Source: Hypericum androsaemum (lineage: Eukaryota > Streptophyta > Magnoliopsida > Malpighiales > Hypericaceae). From it: a DNA stretch of 64,000 bases. Positions 46,317 through 57,500 of this stretch are shown in pieces. Below the pieces are notes generated by a model. That model searched no databases. It saw only the letters and a program-made list of their open reading frames with translations, and was not told the origin of the DNA. The stretch is from the NCBI GenBank assembly GCA_963995505.1, contig OZ023182.1:17149619-17213618 (forward strand). The letters run 5' to 3'. The position numbers and the translations under genes were made by a program. Each line of letters begins with the position of its first letter. Within the stretch, counting starts at the first letter, position 1.

Positions 46317-47109
46317 TGATATGAATATGAGAAGCACTCATATGATGATTTCAAGTGCCAATCTGACCAAGTGAGAGAGCGCACACAAAATACTTCAAGA
46401 CACAACTTAGTGGGCTAATTTCCAAGATTATTTGAGAAAGTTGGACTTAAGTGATATTGTTCAAGTTCATTATTCTAGGGGACACGAATTCAAATAGAAT
46501 TAGAGCACTAGTTCATGTTCTAGAAGGACATTCCAGCAGCAAAGATCTTGAAGATTCATTCTCTCTAAATTTGAGCATTCTCTTTATGAAGTTTATTTCA
46601 GCCATTAGTTTTGATTAGGAAATTATATTCTAGCAACTTTTGGTTTATTTATGCTTGGTAATCAAGTTTGTAGCCTTCCTAAAAGGCAAAGATTTATTTC
46701 CTTTTTAGTTTCCTTTTCCAGCCAGATTTTTAGGAGTTGTTTGATTTGGAATCTCTTTATAATATTGAGCCTATTTATAGAGGCTTATGCAATGAGAAAA
46801 GCAGACTATTATTGATTGAAAAACGTGGGCTTTGCTCTCTAGGTTCTTCATAACTGTTCGAACACAACTGAGCGATTTCGTTGAGTTCTACTTCAACTTA
46901 TCAAGCGGCTCTTCATCACCGTTTGTGGCATCATCGACATATCAAGGTTCTTTATTTTAACTCAAACAGCGGGTCGCAGTCTTAATACCAAGGTTCTTGT
47001 TTGGTTGTGAGCATCGGGTTAAGATCTTCATGACGAACTGATCTAGAACGATCTGGGATTTCACGCTTTGTGGCCGAGTCTTGTCGCATCATTGGCGGGA
47101 TTCGTATCA
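46317..47109 (+). mobile_element. Solo LTR (793 bp) in the copia integrase
   Basis: Starts TGATATGAATATG and ends GGGATTCGTATCA. A perfect target duplication CTATT lies at 46312-46316 and 47110-47114. TATTTATAG near 46789 is a plausible TATA box. Removing it restores the copia reading frame exactly. Confidence 0.95.
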
Positions 47110-47930
47110 CTATTCATCCTCTCTGCGATGCCATTTTATTGAGGAGTTCCAGCTACTGTCTTCTCCATGCAAAATCATCGATGAAGGTCATATAGTACAA
47201 AGAACCACCTAAGGATGCCACTGGTGCCGCTCCCCACAAGTCACTATGGACCAACTCGAGGTTCTCCTCCTTCGGGGGTTTGCTACCTCTCGAGAAGCTC
47301 ACTCTTCTTTGCTTCCCAAGAACACAATCCTCGCAAAGACCCACATTCACGGTCTTGAGGCCCAGTAGCTTCCACTTCGAGTGTAGCATTCGTATCCCCT
47401 TCTCACTCATATGGCCTAGGCGACTATGCCATAAGCCTGCATCATCTGTAGCTCCCACTAGATTGATGCTATTGGTATTTCTTGTCATGTACAACGTCCC
47501 TTCTTTCTCACCTCGAGCCACCAACATGGCCCCCTTTGTAATCTTCCATATCTTACAACTAAAGGTTACCGCATAACCCTCATCATCAAGTTGCCCAACA
47601 CTTAGCAAATTCCTCTTCAATTCTGGAACGTGCCTCACGCTCTTTAATAACAACACCGATCCATTTGGAGTTTGGATTCTCACATCTCCTTTACCCACAA
47701 CATCCAAAACCTCATCGTCGGCTAGATAGACTTTACCCAAGTTGGCCGGGGTGTACATCTCCATCATACTCGCGTCACTACAAGAGTGGAATGAGGCACC
47801 CGAATCTAATACCCATACTTCTAACAGGCTTCCCATGCTCAAAACTAAGGCTTCTCCATGATCTTCCCTCGTGGCGTTAGCCGATTTGTCATCCTTCTTC
47901 TTTTGCGCCGTGCATTGGTCTCTAAAATAA
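47110..47930 (-). pseudogene. Copia protease, GAG-pre-integrase and integrase start
   Basis: From 47930: the end of the zinc knuckle (GYFRDQCTAQKKKDDKS), protease WVLDSGASFHSCSD, then GLWHSRLGHMSEKGIRMLHS and LCEDCVLGKQRRVSF. At FIDDFA the frame jumps to TVAGTPQ and NGIAERMN near 47150. About 55-60 residues of the integrase catalytic core are missing, and one Gln codon has become TAA. Confidence 0.9.
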
Positions 47931-47934
47931 CCAC

Positions 47935-48715
47935 GTATTTCTCAAACCAACCATAGAATATCCGGTCCTTTAATATCTCATAAACTTATGATTAGTGATA
48001 TATCCTCCAAAATTTAAACCAAGCACTAGAGAAAATTCCCTAACAGCACGTACCATATTCTTTATTTTCTCAAACCAATCATAATCATCTCATGGAGCTT
48101 TAGTTCTCCTAGCGTAACCCTGACCAACATAGCCTCTACGACCACCTGTATTTCAACGACCTCCTCTTTCTTCACGACCTCAAAGTCTAACATCCTATAC
48201 AGATTCAGTCGCTTCATCATCTCCAACATCAGGACCACCAGCTACATTAACTCCAGATGCAGTTGCAGGTTGCAATGCCAAACTTTCAAGTGGTGAAGCA
48301 GCTCCTGCATTGAAGCTTCCAAATTATCAAGACGCTTTAGAGTGTCTTGGTCTACCATCATAAACCTTTCAAACTTCTGAGACCAACTCGCAAGTTCACC
48401 ATTGGCAAATTCCTAAAATAATCTTTTATCTCTTTCAAACTTCAAATTAGTACCTCAATGCAACAAATCAGAATCTGTTTGTATCAAACTGTAATTTTAA
48501 CCAGTGGAAAAATTCTAAAGCCATCTCTACAAAACTTTAAACCAGTCCCCCAAATCTGCCAACTCCTCAAAACAGTCCTTAATGCCAAATCAACAAACCC
48601 TAATTTAGAATTAGGACAAAGTATCAAACCAAAGGAGGGCTGGCAGAGGGAGTTTCGACCGGTGGCGCGGCTTTGGACTGGCGACGGTGGCTGGAGACCT
48701 GTACGGACTGCGTCA
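47935..48715 (-). mobile_element. Foreign block (gypsy-gag-like leader) in the copia zinc-knuckle region
   Basis: The copia gag is interrupted after KKDRSSVQ and resumes at GYFRDQC. Between lie about 780 bp with a minus-strand start MVDQDTLKRLDNLEASMQEL, a Gly/Arg-rich stretch and DDYDWFEKI, interrupted by stops. This looks like the leader and start of a different retroelement gag. I found no target duplication. Confidence 0.55.
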
Positions 48716-49357
48716 ATATTGAACAGAACTCCTATCCTTCTTCGACTCACCCTTCATCTTAGACTTGGATCTCCTCCGCTCATTCTTCCCTTTTGACTTA
48801 GAATCGGATCTCCCCCTACTACCCGTGCTCAACGCTGCTCCCGAGGATACACCAGACTCCTTCCTTCTAATCTCTTCACTCATTATCAAGTTCCTCACCT
48901 CATCAAGCTTGAGCGTTACCTTCCCCGTTGAGGCACTCACCTCAGTGACTGTGCCACTCTAACTATCGAGCAAGGAACTAAGTAGGATTAAAGCTTTTAC
49001 CTCGTCATCAAAGTCAATCTTTACCGTATTCAATTGAGAGAGTGTCATGTTGAAATCATTGAGATGCTTGGCCACCATCGCCCCCTCCGCCATCTTAAGA
49101 TTAAAGAGCTTCCTCATCAAATGAATATTGTTGGCCGCCGAGAGTTTCTCAAACATATCAGATAATATCTTTAGCATGTCCTTCGTGGTCTTCTCCTTCA
49201 CGGTGTGTAGAGCCACATTCCTAGACAACGAAAGGCACACTACACTCATGACCTTGCGGTCTAGGAGCTTCCACTCCTCTTCCTTCATATCATCCGGCTT
49301 CTTCTCACCTAATGGCAAGTACAAATTCTTCCAGTATAAGTAGTCTTCGATTTGCAT
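48716..49357 (-). pseudogene. Copia gag (UBN2), one nonsense codon
   Basis: MQIEDYLYWKNLYLPLGEKK, NNIHLMRKLFNLKMAEG and LNDFNMTLSQLNTV, then TAG at 48959-48961 where the family has Trp. In the same frame follow VRNLIMSEEIRRKESG and a Lys/Arg/Ser-rich tail. It ends at the foreign block. Confidence 0.9.
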
Positions 49358-49462
49358 CTTTCAAAAGGCAAAATCCATGCCGTCGAATTTCTCTACCGGT
49401 GATTTCACTTCAACCATCATGGCCGCTCCCACAACGCTCTAAATCCGAGCTCTGATACTAAT

Positions 49463-50103
49463 TGTTGAGGACCGAGAGGATCTATACAATGCCCATAAAC
49501 ACACAAGTGAACTACAATCACAACGAGAAGCACGAACTCACAAGAAACCAAAGGAAAAGTACAAGAGACAAGATGTTTGATTATCCGGTTCGATCCACAA
49601 TAATCTACGTCCGGGGGTGTACCAAGCCAGGAGAGAGTTCACTATGCTCTTGAGCTTCACTTGCTCTTTACAAGAAAAAGGCCACACTTTTGGCACCCAC
49701 ACTCACTTAGGATTTTCTCTTCTTCTCTAGCCACTCTCTCTCTCTTCTGTTCTTGTTCTTAGGGGTTACAAATGAGTTACATGGGATATATATAGAGCCA
49801 ACAACCCTAGGAAGCAAAAGCAACACGTAGGGGTATTTTTATCCATGAAAAACTTTTTTTCCCGGTCGACCTGGCGTCCGTCAAGAACCCGGCGAACGCC
49901 AAGTAAAGCTACTACCTCACGGCTGGAGTGGGGTTGGCGCCTGCCAGCTTCATGCATTAGCGTCCGCCGGGTCTCCAACCACCACTTCCTTTCGCTTCGT
50001 CTTCACTCGACCCGTCTTTGATCCGATTGATTCTCCGAGCATTTTCGAGCACTGAATTACGTCGATCAACTCTCGAACTACTTCTCAGACTCTATACCTA
50101 ACA
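49463..50103 (-). repeat. 5' LTR of the copia element
   Basis: 641 bp, begins TGTTAGGTATAG and ends CCTCAACA on the minus strand, two bases from the primer-binding site. A TATATATA box is at about 49784-49793. Confidence 0.93.
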
Positions 50104-50108
50104 AATTC

Positions 50109-51895
50109 TGGACGGAATAAAAGATTCTTGAAACGTTAGTTTCGGCCACTTAACGTATGCTAGGAACTACGGAGTCGTGTGGAATAAGTGCATCTCTTTA
50201 CTAATTCTTCCGTTAATTTTCCTACGCCACTCTTAACAGTTTGCCATTTGGAGGAATGTCGTTCCATTGTCCAGGATGCAAGCAATGGCCGTCCAGGCTC
50301 ATAAAATCGTAGCCCTTCACCGACTCTCATTAACTAAAAAACGAATAAAAGCACGAATTTTTTAATCAATTATGATGAGAGAGTTCGATAATCAAATCCA
50401 AGGTTCCATAATAAATGATGCCCAATAATTCCTAGGGTCAGGGGTGAAGTCACGAATTTTATCCTGCGGGGGCGAAATATTAATGTGGGTGGATAAAGGT
50501 AGATTTATTTTTTAATTTTTTTATAGTGCGGGAGCAAAAATGTAATTTTAAAGGAATGTAATATTTTAGTACGACGAACTATTTTTTCTTACTAGTAATA
50601 GGAAAAAAGTTGTGTTACTGGTGAGTCTATTTATCCCATTGTGCTATTCAAAATAGCACAGAGCCTCCAAATCAGAAATTCCCATCATAAAATAAAATTT
50701 CCCGATAGTCACTTTGATTTTTAGTATTTGTTTCTGAATCATTGCATTTATAGTCAAGTAGTACCATGTGCACGAATTTGGGCGACTCTCTGTAAAATTC
50801 GTAAAATTCTTTTTTTTACTCTCGCCATAACATCTTTTAAATTCGTAAAATTTAGACTTAATATTTCGTGAATTTGAAATTCTTCATCCTTTGTGTTGCA
50901 ACGCCGTTAACTCTATCTACAGTAGCAGTGCTGACTAGACGAGTTGTTGACCACCATCTCCTCTTTATAAGTTATAACATGTAATTGAATATTTTTTAAA
51001 ACTATTTTAAAAATATTATAGGTTTTTGGAAGGGACAGCAGTATATGTATATCCTCTTTCTCTTCTCTCTCTGCTGTCTCACAATGCACACTTTTTTTTC
51101 CTCTGTATATTTATCTTTCTTGCTTTTTAGCTTTCGGGTGGGAAGAGCCCATCTTCCCAGTGGAGTTCCAAGTTGGAGCCCAAGAAACAGAGCTCTACCA
51201 GTAACCAGCCCATATTTCATTCACTCGTAACCGATCATGATTTGGATTCAAATTAATTTTTGCTTCATATTTTATGAATTTGTTGAGGTACAAAAATAAT
51301 CTCGGCATTGTTAACATATTTCGACGTACTCGGTGTGGTCTCAAAGTGACCGGGTGGCCGTGACCGATGGACGGTGTTGTCTCAAAGCGATCACTTCCGG
51401 TTTTGAGTTGGAAAGAGATTGTTAATGGTCCCCCCTCCATCGGGTCCAATGATGGTCTTACTTGGTTGAAACCGGTGACGATAGACCGCTTTGTTGTGTT
51501 GTCCTTGGTTCACTTCGGCTTGTTCTTGGATGACAACGTCATTCCGTGGTAAATTGGCCGTTACTTTGGACTCGTAAGTTGGAATGAGGAGATTCTCATG
51601 GCTGTGGAAAGGCGAGACATGTATCTACAACTTTGTTTTGAAGAGTCTTGCCTAATTCGGGTCAGAAGCACCTTTAAACAAGGCGCCAATCCCGGTGTTA
51701 GCATGCTCAATAAGTTCTAACAGACTTTGGTAGATCAGTGGTAAATTTTGACTTGGACATTGGATTGAGCTGATTCTTTTGGCTATGGAAAGGCAAGACA
51801 AAGATCTACAACTTTGTAATTAATGGCATCTTTAAATTCAGAGCGGAGATAGGTCAAAAATACAGGTCAAAGCGGGAGGACGCTTTGGTCCTCAA
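50109..51895. other. Spacer leading into repeat-rich DNA
   Basis: No gene recognised. From about 51279 the DNA looks LTR-like. A segment GGCTRTGGAAAGGC, followed by ATCTACAACTTTGT, occurs twice (near 51600 and 51785). TTGAGGTACAAAAATAATC occurs at 51282 and again near 52600. Confidence 0.5.
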
Positions 51896-52259
51896 GGCGG
51901 GAAGCAAACTTGGACTTTATAGGCGGGAAGGTGGTTTCGGACTTATAGGCGGGAAGGCGATTCCAGACTTATAGGCGGGAAGCCAACTTGGAGTTTATAG
52001 GTGGGAAGGTAGTTTCTGACTTATAGGCGGGAAAGCGATTCCAGACTTATAGGCAGGAAGTCAACTTGGACTTTATAGGCGGGAAGGTAATTTCGGGCTT
52101 ATAGGCGGGAAGGCAATTTCAGGCTTATAGGCGGGAAGCCAACTTGGACTTTATAGGCGGGAAGGCGATTCCAGACTTATAGGCGGGAAGGCAATTCCAG
52201 GCTTATGGACGGGAAGCCAACTTGGACTTTATAGGCGGGAAGGTGATTTTGGGCTTATA
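51896..52259 (+). repeat. 26-bp minisatellite, 14 units in three-unit periods
   Basis: Fourteen consecutive units of exactly 26 bp, with no indels, each starting with a GGCGGGAAG variant and ending CTTATA or TTTATA. The unit types follow a recurring A-B-C order with cores AACTTGG, RTTTCGG and GATTCCAG. A fifteenth partial unit starts at 52260. Confidence 0.97.
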
Positions 52260-52767
52260 GGCGGGAGGATGGCTTCGATGGAGATCCCGACCCGATGTGT
52301 TTTGCTTCGGGTTCAAAGGCGGGAAGCGTGTGGCCCCTTGGATCGCTCGGTCAGCTTGGAAGAGAGAGGCGGTAGGTACCTTTGTTCCTGAGCTTTGGGC
52401 TCTTGAGCTAGCATGAGAATGTGCTTATCGACACGTACTAGTTGAGGTCTATTCCTTCCTAGCTCTTTTCTGTGTCGATCGAGATGTTGGACAGGAGCAT
52501 CCGCAACCAGCCTGATTAGTAGGGCATGATGGTTACTTGGCCGAGACTGGACGACACATATACATCATATTTTTGGGAAAAGGGAATCAGGTGGCTATTG
52601 AGGTACAAAAATAATCTGCTTCGGGTACACATATACATCTATTCCCCCTAGCTTTTTTCTGTGTCGATCGAGATGTATTAACCGCTCGTTTGGTCATCCA
52701 TTCGTACTCACTCGTCTGCCTGGCCCATTTGTTCCATTAATTCACTTCAGGTGTTCTCGGTCCGTTA

Positions 52768-53351
52768 GCTTGGATGTACCGATGGGGGTACTTGACATCT
52801 CGGGTTACTCAGGTTGGTACATAGAGTTGGCTAGCATGCGGTTGGATTTTTCCTATTCTAAGTCGGGATGGGCTTTACCTATTTTGGAGTCAATTCCCTC
52901 ATATTCGGTCACAACTTGGAAATTTTCTTGATTGAGCCGGATCTTTCAATATTCGGCCAAGGCTTGGAACGTTCCTATTTAGGCCGGGGTTACTTATTTG
53001 TCATGGCCTGAGCATTCCTATTCGAGATCGGATCTCTTTGTTTTGGGAAGCCTGGTCTAGCTTGGATGTACCGATGGAGGTACTTGACGTCTCAGGTTAC
53101 TCAGGCTGGTACATAGAGTTAGCTAGGATGCGGTTGGATTTTTCCTATTCTAAGTCGGGATGGGCTTTACCTATTTTGGAGTCGATTCCCTCATATTCGG
53201 TCATAACTTGGAAATTTCCTTGATTGAGCCGGATCTTTCAATATTCGGCCAAAGCTTGGAACGTTCCTATTTAGGCCGGGGTTACTTATTTGTCATGGCC
53301 TGAGCATTCCTATTCGAGATCAGATCTCTTTGTTTTGGGAAGCCTGGTCTA
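52768..53351. repeat. 292-bp tandem duplication
   Basis: The unit beginning CTTGGATGTACCGATGG and ending GGAAGCCTGGTCTA is present at 52768-53059 and 53060-53351 with few differences. Confidence 0.95.
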
Positions 53352-54557
53352 AATTTTCCTATTCTAAGCTGGGTTGAGTTGGAAACTGCCTAATGTAAGT
53401 TTTTCTATTTTGAAGGCCGGGGCTAGGTCAAAGCATCCTTTATAAAAAGGGCTTGGGTGAAAGAGAAGGACATCACCAACACACAATGTTGAAAAATTAT
53501 TCAGGTAGGACTTAGGAGGATAAAATGTGGTAGGAATGTCACGAGCTTCAAGGATCTTTCGATTCTTTAAAACGAATAATTTGACCCTTCGAATGAATTT
53601 CGCGAGTACAACAAGTCCAGTGAATTATCGCTCTCATGATTCAATGAAGTCCTAACTCCTCGTCGAGTTCAAAATGTGTACTTCCTTGAACCGACCAAGA
53701 ACACATTAGAAGAATTTCTGATGATGCTTTGGAGGAAGATGAGTAGGAAGGTTTAGGAAAAATTGGATTCAAACAATGGAAAATAAAATCCGCTTATTTA
53801 TAAAAGTTTGGCACCAGAACTTATGCCTTTCCATCACCAAAAGACTCCCCGAAACGTACATCAATGGTGGCTGATGGTTTGGGTCACTTCCCTTGGGGGG
53901 CACGAAGTTTGAATCTGTCAGAGCAAACTTGCGATCGATAGTTAACTGGCGGCCGCAAGTCACAAGAAATCGCTCTCAAAAATTAATTTCTTGCGATTGC
54001 AAGTCATTTGCTCCAAAAGCTCTCGCAAGTCGATCCCATTACTCCTTGGCTTTTGCACTGATGTATATCTAGATGGTAAGAAGAGTGTTAATCTACTCCA
54101 ATATACTTTTCTATTGTGTCAGCATGCGGTTAATAAAAATTAGCAGACACCTTCACCCCTTGATTTTTAACCCCAAAAAAATCATGATATTATGTTGTAA
54201 TTGAATCGTAATGGGTAAGAGCTAAGTTTAGTATTTAGTTAGTAAGGACATATATAGTAGGAATCTTAAATTTTACTTTGGAGAATGTTGGAAAAAATAT
54301 TTCGTCTAAAGTTTTACTTTTATAAATATAGATAGATAGATATAAATATATAGATAATACAAAAATTACATTAAACAAATTTAAATTTTCTGCCAATTCC
54401 ACTGCACTAAAAAAATTATAAAAAATGATCATACACCATAAAAAAGTTGGTTGAAATTTAAGATATTCGTGATAGGATATAACGGTAAGATTCCGCTGCT
54501 CCTAGCCACTCGCGGCAACCGGCGCCGAAAGAAGGAGAAAAACGAAACGACGACGAG
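53352..54557. other. LTR-like DNA and MutS2 upstream region
   Basis: TATAAAAAG at 53442-53450 sits below the repeat block, as in an LTR promoter. 53600-53740 shares sequence with 15510-15665. Bases 54400-54557 should contain the MutS2 promoter. No other gene seen. Confidence 0.5.
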
Positions 54558-57500
54558 ATGCTGACGTGTCCAGTGTTTGTCCTCTGGACAAGGATCACGC
54601 CTCTCCCTGGCGCTGCTTCCCTGCTCTCCACTTCTCCTCGAATCGGCTTTACCTTAACCGTCTCCTTCAACCGCCGGAGAACCAGAGGAGTTTTCTCGAA
54701 CCGGTCCTCGGGGCAAATCGAAGCCGTGTCGGGGGTGCGGTACGACAGCCTGAGGGTGCTCGAATGGGACAAGGTGTGCGACCTGGTGGCGTCGTTTGCG
54801 GCCACGTTGCCTGGCCGGGAGGCCGTCCGGGAACAGCTGTGGGACCTCGGCCGGACCTACGACGACAGCCTGAGGCTCCTCCGGGAGACCGACGCCGCCG
54901 TTGAGATGCATAATCACGGAGGATGCCGCCTCTTCTTCACCGGCATCCAACTCCACTTGGTTAGTTACCGCCCCTGGACAGCGTGGTTATTACACGTCTC
55001 TTGTTTTTGAATGCCTGCGAGGTGTTTGTTTGTTTGCCTGTGTGAGTAAAGGTGGAAGTGGCTGTCCGGTGTGCTAGGAGCGGATTGCCCGTGGGCGGGC
55101 AGGAGGCGGTGGCTGTTGCGGCTGTGCTGGAGGTCGTTGAGGCCATGCAGGTTAATTTGAAGGCTGCTGTTAGGAAAGGCGAAAAGTGGTATAACCGTTT
55201 TATGCCTCTTTCGGAAGTGGTTAGTTGTGCATTTTCCTTTTTCGTTTTATTGTTTCGGGTTTGCTTGGACTTGATCTTTTTGTATGCTAACCTCTATGGA
55301 GTGAGTGTGGCTTATAGATAATGGAACTGCCAACCAATAAGGAGCTTGCTAGGAAGATTCGGCAGGTCATAGATGAGGACGGAACAGTTAAGGATTCTGC
55401 GGTAGGCTCCTTCTTCTATTCCTTGAGATTTTTGTGATGTTTTGGATCGTCTCAGTGGAAAAAGGATGATTGTTGCTGCTGTACGCCGCGAAGTTTCTAA
55501 TAAAGTTCCTTCTGAAATGTTTCAGAGTTCTGCCCTCCAGCGGGCCCGCAACCAAGTTAATGTGCTTGAAAACAAGGTATATTCTGTTGCTGCTATTGTT
55601 TTGTGTTATTAAATTGGTAATTCTTTTTCCTGGGAGGTAATGGCTGGTTCAGCTTTTAGGGCTTTGCGTAGGATTTATTTTCAGGAATGGAATTCCTTAA
55701 AACTCTTTTGAGTTCCACATTTGTAGAGCATTCACACCTATGGTTACAATTGCATCAAACCTTAAACATGTAAAATGCAAGTTATGCTGATGAACTCTGG
55801 AAAGAAAGCTTTCATTATACAAATAAGAAATTATAGTCGGAGAAAGATCCCGTTATGGCATATCATAAAAATTACAAGGAATGGGAATGGATGCCAAGGA
55901 ATAACTGGAACTTATAAAATATAAATCTGAGATTGAGAAGTAAAGATAATAAAATCTGGAATAGCTGGTCTGTACAGCATGCTAACAAATTCATCGACGC
56001 TAAGGAATAGTTCCTCAAAATCTGCTTAACCATCAGATTTATGCTTACCGTAGTCTTCTCTGTCTCATTCTAGTTAAATAGCTTTAGTGAAATCAGGCTA
56101 GCATTAGTAGCAAAGGGAACTGATTGTGGCTGATCCCTTTATCTGTTGGTTTCTGGATTTTTTTAATATTTGACAGACTTCTCTATTTGACTGCATATAT
56201 TTGCGTCACTCAGTTGAATCAGTTAATGGACAGCTTGATTGGGAAGCAAGTGACAGACACCTCCTCTCTGGTACATGGGCTTCCTGTGCTAGCGTTTCTC
56301 TTTCTTTTCATCTGGTTTTGTTGCTGAGGAAGTTATTTTGTTCATTTAGGCAGTGAGTAATGTTCGTGGCAGATGGTGTATTAAATCAGGGGATGGACAG
56401 AGAATGGGAATCGACGGTCTATTGCTGTCCAGGTTTTTCTTCATTTTGAAATTTTCACTTTTCATTACATTTTCTTATACCTCTGTCAAGAGGCCAGGGG
56501 CCAGACTAGTTGATGTGTGAAAGGAAGTACAATCGATACAAACTCTTTGCGGGTATGTATGAGTGTGTGCATGCCTCTCTGTGTCCATGCTAGCAGTGAG
56601 ATTAAAGACAATCATTCCATATGCATGTCCAAGATTCCGTGGAATGTGCTAGTGACAAGATGAATATGAGAGTATGTTATCACACGTAGAAAAATGTTAT
56701 CATGTGTAGAAAAATGTTATCATGTGTAGAAAATGCTGTATTCAATTATAGCTCTTCCAACCGGAAGCCCTATAACGTAACAGTCGCTTGTGGAGAAGAC
56801 AGCACCACGTGGATTGAATGAAACACTACTTTTAAGAATTTCTTTCAAAAGGTTTTAAGTGTGGAAAGGCATTGCAATAAAATTCTCTAAAATAAAGTTA
56901 AATAAGTGTATGTATGTGCCAACTTTCAACTTCCTATAGTCTCTAGTGTGAAAGATGTCTTTGTTCTGAGGAAGTAGGCCATTCCATAAGACGTTCCTGA
57001 TAATATACGACCGTAGTGATTCAGGAAAAGGAAGCATTCTGGAGCCACTTATGGCAGTTCCTTTAAATGATGAGTTACAGCATGCGAGGGCAACAGTGAT
57101 TAAGGCAGAGAAAGAAGTGCTTTTGATGCTGACAGAAAAAGTATGGCTTGATGTTGCTTTTGTAGCTTCTTGTTGTAGTGATTGGATGTGCAAAAGTTTG
57201 GGGAAACAATAGAAAATATGGAGATGCAAATGGATATACGTATTATGTGCCTATCTGTGGTAATTCACCAACGCCGTTCTTCTTGCTGCGATGTATTAGA
57301 TGCAAGAGGATCTTGATGACATTGAGGAAGTATCAAAGAAAATTGTTCAGCTGGATGTGGTAAGTAGCTGAAAGAAATTTGAATTTTCTCTCTTTGCTCT
57401 GTGATTTTCCTTCCTACACTTTTAAAGCAGATAAGGTGATATTTCTTGAAAACTCCAAAAGAAGGGAGGTCTTTAATATGAGGAGTTTCTCATGTCTTAT

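Larger units (their letters stand above)
42070..50103 (-). mobile_element. Ty1/copia retrotransposon with both LTRs, nested insertions inside
   Basis: A perfect target duplication AATTC lies at 42065-42069 and 50104-50108. The minus-strand order from the right is: 5' LTR, primer-binding site TAGTATCAGAGC (49449-49460), gag, protease, integrase, RT, RNase H, polypurine tract (next to 42718), 3' LTR. Coding is broken by stops, deletions and three foreign blocks (44580-45983, 46317-47109, 47935-48715). Without these it would be about 5.1 kb. Confidence 0.95.

Noticed and set aside
51896..52259. CRISPR array
   Set aside because: Units are contiguous 26-bp tandem repeats without unique spacers, and the DNA is nuclear plant DNA.
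51279..53630. 8-bp direct repeat ATGAATTT at the borders of the repeat-rich block as a target duplication
   Set aside because: The supposed element ends are not inverted repeats or TG...CA, so the match may be chance.
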